A stretch of DNA of 64,000 nucleotides from Branchiostoma lanceolatum. Its lineage: Eukaryota; Chordata; Leptocardii; Amphioxiformes; Branchiostomatidae. Below, in pieces: positions 58,100 to 64,000 of this stretch. Position numbers and translations under genes: made by a program. Numbering within the stretch: the first letter of the stretch is position 1; each line of letters starts with the position of its first letter. The notes under the pieces were generated by a model that did not search any database, was not told the DNA's origin, and saw only the letters and a list, made by a program, of their open reading frames with translations. Location of the stretch: positions 22,237,193-22,301,192 of the forward strand of contig NC_089723.1 of the NCBI RefSeq assembly GCF_035083965.1. The letters are read 5' to 3'.

Positions 58100-59514
58100 A
58101 TTTATAAAAAAAATCTAGCAAAAGAGAAATTATTTACATGCATTTCCTATAATTATATGTAAATCCAGATAGCACTCTGGCGGAGCCGAACATCTCAACA
58201 AAAAGCTCAACAAAAACATTTGTACACATCTTTCAAAAAGGGATTGAACAACACTCAGCTAAGAATTATTACCACTGTACCTCCAAATCTCCACATCTTG
58301 CCACTGCCTCGAATCTCATGAAAGAACTGGTGCACAATACCCTTGCCATTTTAGCTTCCGTTTTATAGTAGAATATTGTACATTGAATTAGATTTATGAG
58401 ATCAGTGGGATTTATTTGTCTGCAAAAGATCATATATCCTATACAAATAAAGGTTGTTTAAAACGTGAAAACTGACTTCATGTACATACTATTATTTGAC
58501 CAGACCATTCTCAATATGCTAATAACTGGTCCTGTCTCAAGCTGATCATTGAATGGCATATGTAATGATAATATTGTTGTGAACCAAATGGCATCCAAAT
58601 ATATTAAATCCAATCCTTATCTGCGGTTACCACTAAGTTACTTATGTCAATCACTCAGTCCGCCAATCCATCAACCTGGTACCTAGAAGAGTAGATGACA
58701 CTTCTAAAATAAAAAAAAGACCAGCATACAGTTCCATTTCTTGGGTCGCGCTTGTTAAGAGAAGTATTCCATATTTAAAAATTGATTAAATTTCATGAAT
58801 AAAAGATAATGTCAAGGGGTTAGCCATAGAAATTGCTTGAATGATGATAATAATGATAATAATAATAATAGGCAATACACAATAACAATAGGCCTATATA
58901 GCAATAGGCAAATTATTGTACGCACAAGAGTCTGAATACTCCAGACCGTGTCCCTAACTTCTATAGTTAATGAGGTATCACCGCGACTACCACATGTGTT
59001 ATTGTGTTAGTTTATGGCCTTGACCGGTTGCACCATTTTTCAGATACATGTAGAATTACCTAAAGTAAATCTTAAAAAGTACGCGATGAATTACACTATT
59101 CTAGCAAAACTGAACAATCACTGGTATGATCTAAAACACGAATAAACTTGTATTGGCTTCTTTTGTCTGAAGATTACAGCTTTGAACTGACCGCAATCAG
59201 TTTGCAATCTTTACTATCGCAGAAAAGAATTTCTTCAAACAACCCGACAAGTAATATGTACAAACTCTCCACGTTTCAATCACCTATAATGTAAATCATT
59301 GGAGCTATTTGCAAGTTGCCGTCGTCTTTTAATGAACAGCCTCGACAGGGGAAGATGTAAACGTGTAAAAGTGTCCTTAAGGTTTATAACACTGATAGCT
59401 GCTAAGCAAGTTGTCAACGCCAGTGTGTATTTTGCTGTGACGCATTAGCAACATTGTGTCCACGTTCACAGGGACCTAGTAGCCACGACTTATAAAACTT
59501 TTGGGGTGGCCATT
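58100..59514. other. intergenic spacer between MAM-mucin paralogues
   Basis: Holds the 3' UTR (AATAAA at 58446) and the upstream region of the next copy. Blocks such as AAATAAAGGTTGTTTAAAAC, GTGAACCAAATGGCATCCAA and GCCGTCGTCTTTTAATGAAC recur in the same order after the second gene (63107-63997). This shows the duplication unit includes the spacer. A TATAAAA lies at 59491, 24 bp before the start codon. Confidence 0.7.
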
Positions 59515-62500
59515 ATGAAGCTTACATCAACGATACCGTTCATTCTCGTGTTCTCGTGGTCTGTCTTTGCATCCGCTACAAGTGAGTACGACCTACATCA
59601 TCTCTATATTAATAGCTTTAACGGAAAGAGCAGTTTAAAGTCCTGCATACTATGCTTATTACACTTGGAAAACTTGGCTAGACCAATGTGTATGTGAGTA
59701 AGTGCTTTAGATTAATTAAGATCCGTTTGAGTGCTCATGATATGTGACGATACATGTACCTAAATGCGATAGCTACAAATCTGATGATTGTTAGTTACAA
59801 AGTTGTGTTTGTAAATGTTGCTGCTTGCAAAACAACTCCCTAATATCCACTTATCATCCGGGTGGGGTCAAGGCGACTGACTAGCGATAAAACAATAAAC
59901 CATAATCAACTTGGCACAATGGCGTCTAATTTTGTTGGATCACCGATTATAGGTCCCATCTAGATGTTACCAAATACAATTCAAGGTTCGTCGCATTCTA
60001 AAAAAGCCTGTTTCTCTTTTCCTGTGTATTTGCTGTTATATCTAGTTGACCTTGACGCCGCTGATCAGTACAGGTGTACATTTGACGATCATGTCTGTGG
60101 TTGGACAATAGAAGGCCCCGTCAACCACGGAGGGCCCGCTGGATGTGATCACGGATGGCCAAATGATGCACTTCATGGTGCTACAGGTAGGTAATAAACG
60201 GTGTTTTGTCCACTATTTGGTTATATATGACTACTGACTCAAGTTCCCAAGTTCGAATACATGATGCTATGCTAATCTCTGTGAGGTTTAAACGTTTAAG
60301 GAGGCACAATCTATTCATGATCTATTATGAAATGTTTATAAAACAATGTGATATTTACTGATAATTACCGGCCTTGAGTTTTCAAACCAGTTGATGCACG
60401 GATGGTCAAGACCGGATATTTTGCTTGAGTAGCTTGTACATATCAATGGATGTCGATCCCCGGCCATGGCCCTTTGACGATTAAACGTTATTATATGCAT
60501 GATTAGTCAGTCAACTGTCTTTTTCAAAGTGAAGATAACCCCTTGGCAAACTCGAATTTGTATTTTCAAATACGCACGGGAAGTCTTATATCATACTTAA
60601 GTCATAAACCAAAGTATACCCAAAGTCATCTTCCACAATTGTTTAAATGGTAGAAGAGCTGGCTCTATATGCATTTGAAGTTGTCACTTTTCGTTTTTCA
60701 GCTTCCGGTATGTACGTGTGCTTCTTTCTGGAGAGCCTACCGGGCCAGTCTCCAAATCTGACCAGAGCTAGACTCACCAGTCCACCCATCAACACTACCC
60801 ACCATGTGGTGATGAGCTTCGCTGTCGGCACTGTCAGGCCGCCAACCGGGACATACCTCAACGTCATCTTGGTGAACGAGACCGGTACGGAGACGCTGTT
60901 GTGTTTGACCTCTGACCTTCTGTCTCCATGGCAACGTATATACGTTGGTCTTGTTCAAACTGGGTCTTATCAGGTGAGTATTCAATGAAGATGTTTCGAC
61001 ATTTCTATTGCTTGTGCTTGTATTGTAAAATGCATGTGACCTGGTTGTCTCATATATTTTGAGGAGTTCAACTTATTTTGATTGTGTAAATCCACAGTAG
61101 TTAATATGTGAGGCTTTGGCTAATTTTTTTCACTGTTTTAGATTGTTATTGAAGGTATTCCCGATTCTCCATTCTACCCAAACTTTGGTATTGACGACTT
61201 GACAATGACGGCTGTTGAGAATGGTGAGTAATGAGTATCATATTTTTAGTCAATACACTTTCCATATCAAATTCCAAAATTTGAGACAATGTTAAGCACA
61301 CATAGATGTATACCTTGTTATTTCCCCTGACTGCTGTTGAAAATGGTAAATATTGTCGTGTTTTGCAATAAACGTTAGACATCAAATTTCACAGTCTGAG
61401 ACATAAAGTAGGCACATCTTTATACCTTGTTAATTTTCTCATAGGAATACGATGGCAATGATTATTCATTAACAACTTTTTATTTTTCAGCTACAGCAAA
61501 CGTGGGTGTACAAACGACTACATGCTCCACACAGCTGCTGACAACAGTTCCCATGACAACTGGGCAATATAACACCACACTTCCTATGACAAGTATCCAA
61601 GATCATACCACAATACCTATGACTGTTAGTCATCAGATTACGAGAACATCTTCTCAGACAAGTGGTCAGCAAGTGACCACATTGCCAATGACAATCATTA
61701 CACATACGACAACGGTTCCTAATTCTAATAGTCGGGATACAACCTACTTCCCCGGAACCGATAGTCAGGTTGAGACGAGTCCTTTTACTACCACTAGTCA
61801 AGATACGACCACATTTACTAAGACTAGTACTACCGGTCAAGATACGACCACACTGCCCATGACGAGTAGTCCAGATACAACCATACTGCCCATGACGAGT
61901 AGTCAATATACGACAATACTGCCCATTACGAGTAGTCATGATACCACCACATTGCCCATGACGAGTAGTCAAGATACCACCACATTGCCCATTACGAGTA
62001 GTCATGATACCACCACATTGCCCATGACGAGTAGTCATGATACCACCACATTGCCCATGACGAGTAGTCAAGATACGACTACGTATTCATTGACAAGTAG
62101 TAGAGAAAAGTCCACATTACCCACTACAAGTACTAATGGTATGACCTCAATAACTAAGACTGACATTTTAGATACGACCACATTGCCTATGGTAAGTAGT
62201 CAGAATACAACCGCCCTTCCTATGACTAGTAAGCAGGAAGAAACCACAAGCATCATCTCAAGCTTTCCAACATCAACTACCAACAACTTCTCTCCAACCA
62301 CCAGTCAGGCTGAGATTACAGGTAGCATCTCCAAGAACCCCACATCCAGGACAACGCCGCAAGAAGAAACAACCAGGCACCCTATCCCTTCCAAGACTCT
62401 GATGACCACATCTAAATCAGGCGAGGTACCAACAAAGTCTCTGCCCACCAACACGACGTCAAAGGATGGTCAAGTTGGACAGCAGAGCGGACACAATTAC

Positions 62501-62677
62501 AATCCGGACATTATCGCTCTCGCCGTCGTGCCTGCTGTAGTAGGTTGTCTCATTGCCGTGGCAGGCGGCTTGTTCTACATCAGAAAGATACGAAATAAAA
62601 GGTCAAGTTTCTCTGTGGAAAAATCGCGAAAGGCATCAGGAATTATTTTCAGTCAGACTGAGTTAATCGAGCTGTAG
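59515..62677 (+). CDS. MAM-domain mucin-like type I membrane protein, copy 2
   Basis: Predicted 582 residues from five exons: 59515-59581, 60046-60186, 60702-60973, 61142-61223, 61491-62677, with the same phases as copy 1 and nearly the same exon sizes. The signal peptide is about 22 residues; the MAM domain spans about 23-187 (FDDHVCGWTIEGP, RARLTSPPI, FGIDDLTMTA). A longer Ser/Thr stalk is built of TSSHDTTTLPMT-type repeats. One transmembrane segment (about 530-551) and a 31-residue tail ending LIEL follow. The start is set by the signal peptide and homology with copy 1. Divergence is strongest in the stalk and tail. AATAAA lies at 63106, with another at 63083. Confidence 0.85.
61320..61440 (+). 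repeat. partial duplication of exon 4 end and intron start
   Basis: CTGACTGCTGTTGAAAATGG at about 61328 repeats the last bases of exon 4 (GACGGCTGTTGAGAATGG). The intron text after each copy is also shared (ATCAAATT, GAGACA and TATACCTTGTTA). The duplicated piece lacks an acceptor of its own, so it is probably not an exon. In sequence it is as close to exon 4 of the upstream paralogue (GACAGTTGTTGAAAATGG) as to its own. Confidence 0.6.
61850..62095 (+). repeat. coding tandem repeat in the mucin stalk, copy 2
   Basis: About seven units of 36 bp encode TSSHDTTTLPMT or TSSQDTTTLPIT, and several are almost identical in DNA sequence. The array is longer and more uniform than in the upstream paralogue. 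Confidence 0.88.
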
Positions 62678-64000
62678 ATTCCTTAGAAAAACTATTGAAA
62701 GAAAAGCAACTATTTACATACATATTCTGATTATGATTCTCCTAAAAGAAATGGTACACGACCACTCCCGCGGCTGTTGTTTCTACTCCCTTCATACGTC
62801 GATGAAGGTTAGACATCCAGGTAATAAGATACGTCAAAAATAGTGACTCAAGCAATTGGATACAACTTTAGAAATTAAAAAAAATTAGTATATCAAGTTT
62901 TTTTATGTACAATATTCAAAAAGATAGATACTCATTCACAAGCAACTGGATAACATTTTGAAATCTTTAACAGTTTTAACACTTTCAAAATTATCACAAT
63001 TTATCCAGATGCTTGAGTAGCTGTTTTAGAAATGTTGTACATAGAAATAACTTTAATGTGATTAGGTGAACTTTTTGTTTGCAATAAATGTTAACATCCT
63101 ATCCGAATAAAGGTTGTGTAAAGCGTGAACTTTGACTTCATGTAGTGATCTACTTAATATTATTTGACCAGAGCATTCTGAATATGGTAATAATCGGTCC
63201 TATCCCAAACTGATGATTAAATGACATATATAATGATTCTATTGTTGCGAACCAAATGGCATTCAAATCTAATTCTCATTTGAGGTTACCGTTAAGTTAC
63301 TTCTGTCAATCACTAAGTCCACCAAACAATCTATTTATCTAACAATCCACCTATCAACCAGGTACCTAGTACATAAAAGAGCAAATAAGTCCACACCAGT
63401 ATGCGATTTCATTTCTTGACCCAATATTATTAAGAGAAATATAAAATGTCTGAAAATTAAAAGGTTTCCATAATGTCAGGAGGAGTGAAATACAAGAGGG
63501 TAAGCCATTGAAATTTCCTGAGTCATAATAGGCACAAATAGAATAACAATAGGCCTACATAAAAATAGGCAAAATCTTGTGCGCACAGGATGCTGCATGT
63601 TTCAGACCGTGTCCTCCACTTTTCTATTTAATGAGGTCATAGTGTGATTTTGTTATTTGACAGTTTACGACAGTTTACGGCCTATATTACGCCCTTGACC
63701 AGGTGCACAATTTTTCACATTTATTAAGTTTAATTAAAAAAGTACACGATCAACTGCAATATTTCAGCAAAACAATCACTGGCATTATCTAAAACATGAG
63801 TCCTGCTTTTATTGGTTTGTTTTGTCTGGAGAGCACAGCTTTGAACTGACTGCAATAAGTTTACAATCTTTACGAGCACATAAAAATAAATCCTTCAAAC
63901 AACCCGATACGTAATATGTACGCACAAAATCTCCATATTTCAATCACCTATTCGGCGGAGCTATTTGTACGTTGCCGTCGTCTTTTAATGAACAGCCGAA
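62678..64000. other. 3' flank of copy 2, matching the flank of copy 1
   Basis: Contains poly(A) signals (63083 and 63106), a hairpin-type repeat of family G (AGTGACTCAAGCA near 62839, TATCCAGATGCTTGAGTAGC near 63003) and blocks collinear with 58430-59340 at an offset of about 4656 bp near the right end. By that alignment a further first exon is expected about 170 bp beyond the window. Confidence 0.65.

Noticed and set aside
1-64000. CRISPR array, operon or bacterial features
   Set aside because: The window is intron-rich eukaryotic DNA; the tandem repeats seen are satellites or coding mucin repeats without CRISPR-type spacers.

Overview
The window looks like chordate or deuterostome genomic DNA, most likely amphioxus (Branchiostoma). 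It carries intron-rich genes with GT-AG junctions and consistent phases, XPA and RPRD2 orthologues, domain-shuffled receptor genes, and many short foldback elements and tRNA-derived SINEs in introns. The genus is inferred from this combination; no database search was run. Gene models below were built by hand by chaining exons with compatible splice sites and phases.

Layout. 1-5315: repeat-rich intergenic DNA. 5316-26087 (+): a 36-exon gene for a predicted 1988-residue protein. It has a putative acylated N terminus, four tandem beta-rich repeats of unknown family, a second unassigned region, an F-box-associated (FBA) lectin-like domain, then DUF4062, NACHT and TPRs as in nephrocystin-3/TTC41/TEP1-type proteins. 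26800-33071 (-): XPA, the nucleotide-excision-repair scaffold, 7 coding exons, convergent with the first gene. 33537-43449 (+): an RPRD2-like RNA polymerase II CTD-interacting protein, 8 exons, divergent from XPA across a 465-bp shared promoter interval. 47359-52711 (+): a seven-transmembrane receptor with two somatomedin B domains. 54465-58099 and 59515-62677 (+): two tandem paralogues encoding a single MAM domain, a Ser/Thr-rich mucin-like stalk, one transmembrane segment and a short tail.

The most unusual content is the first gene, which joins a sugar-binding-type FBA domain to a STAND-type NTPase sensor chassis. All 35 introns keep reading phase, so this looks like one protein rather than two neighbouring genes. 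A plausible but untested reading is an intracellular, membrane-tethered glycan or damage sensor. The second notable feature is an orphan signal-peptide exon at 46046-46106. It resembles the first exons of the downstream MAM-mucin genes and shares an upstream block with them, yet it sits in front of the receptor gene and is phase-compatible with it.

The 3' flank of the last MAM-mucin gene matches the 3' flank of the previous one up to the end of the window, so a third copy probably starts about 170 bp beyond it. Introns hold several repeat families in multiple copies: foldback/MITE-like elements with recognisable inverted ends, a mariner-like MITE, SINEs, and 3' ends of 5'-truncated LINEs.
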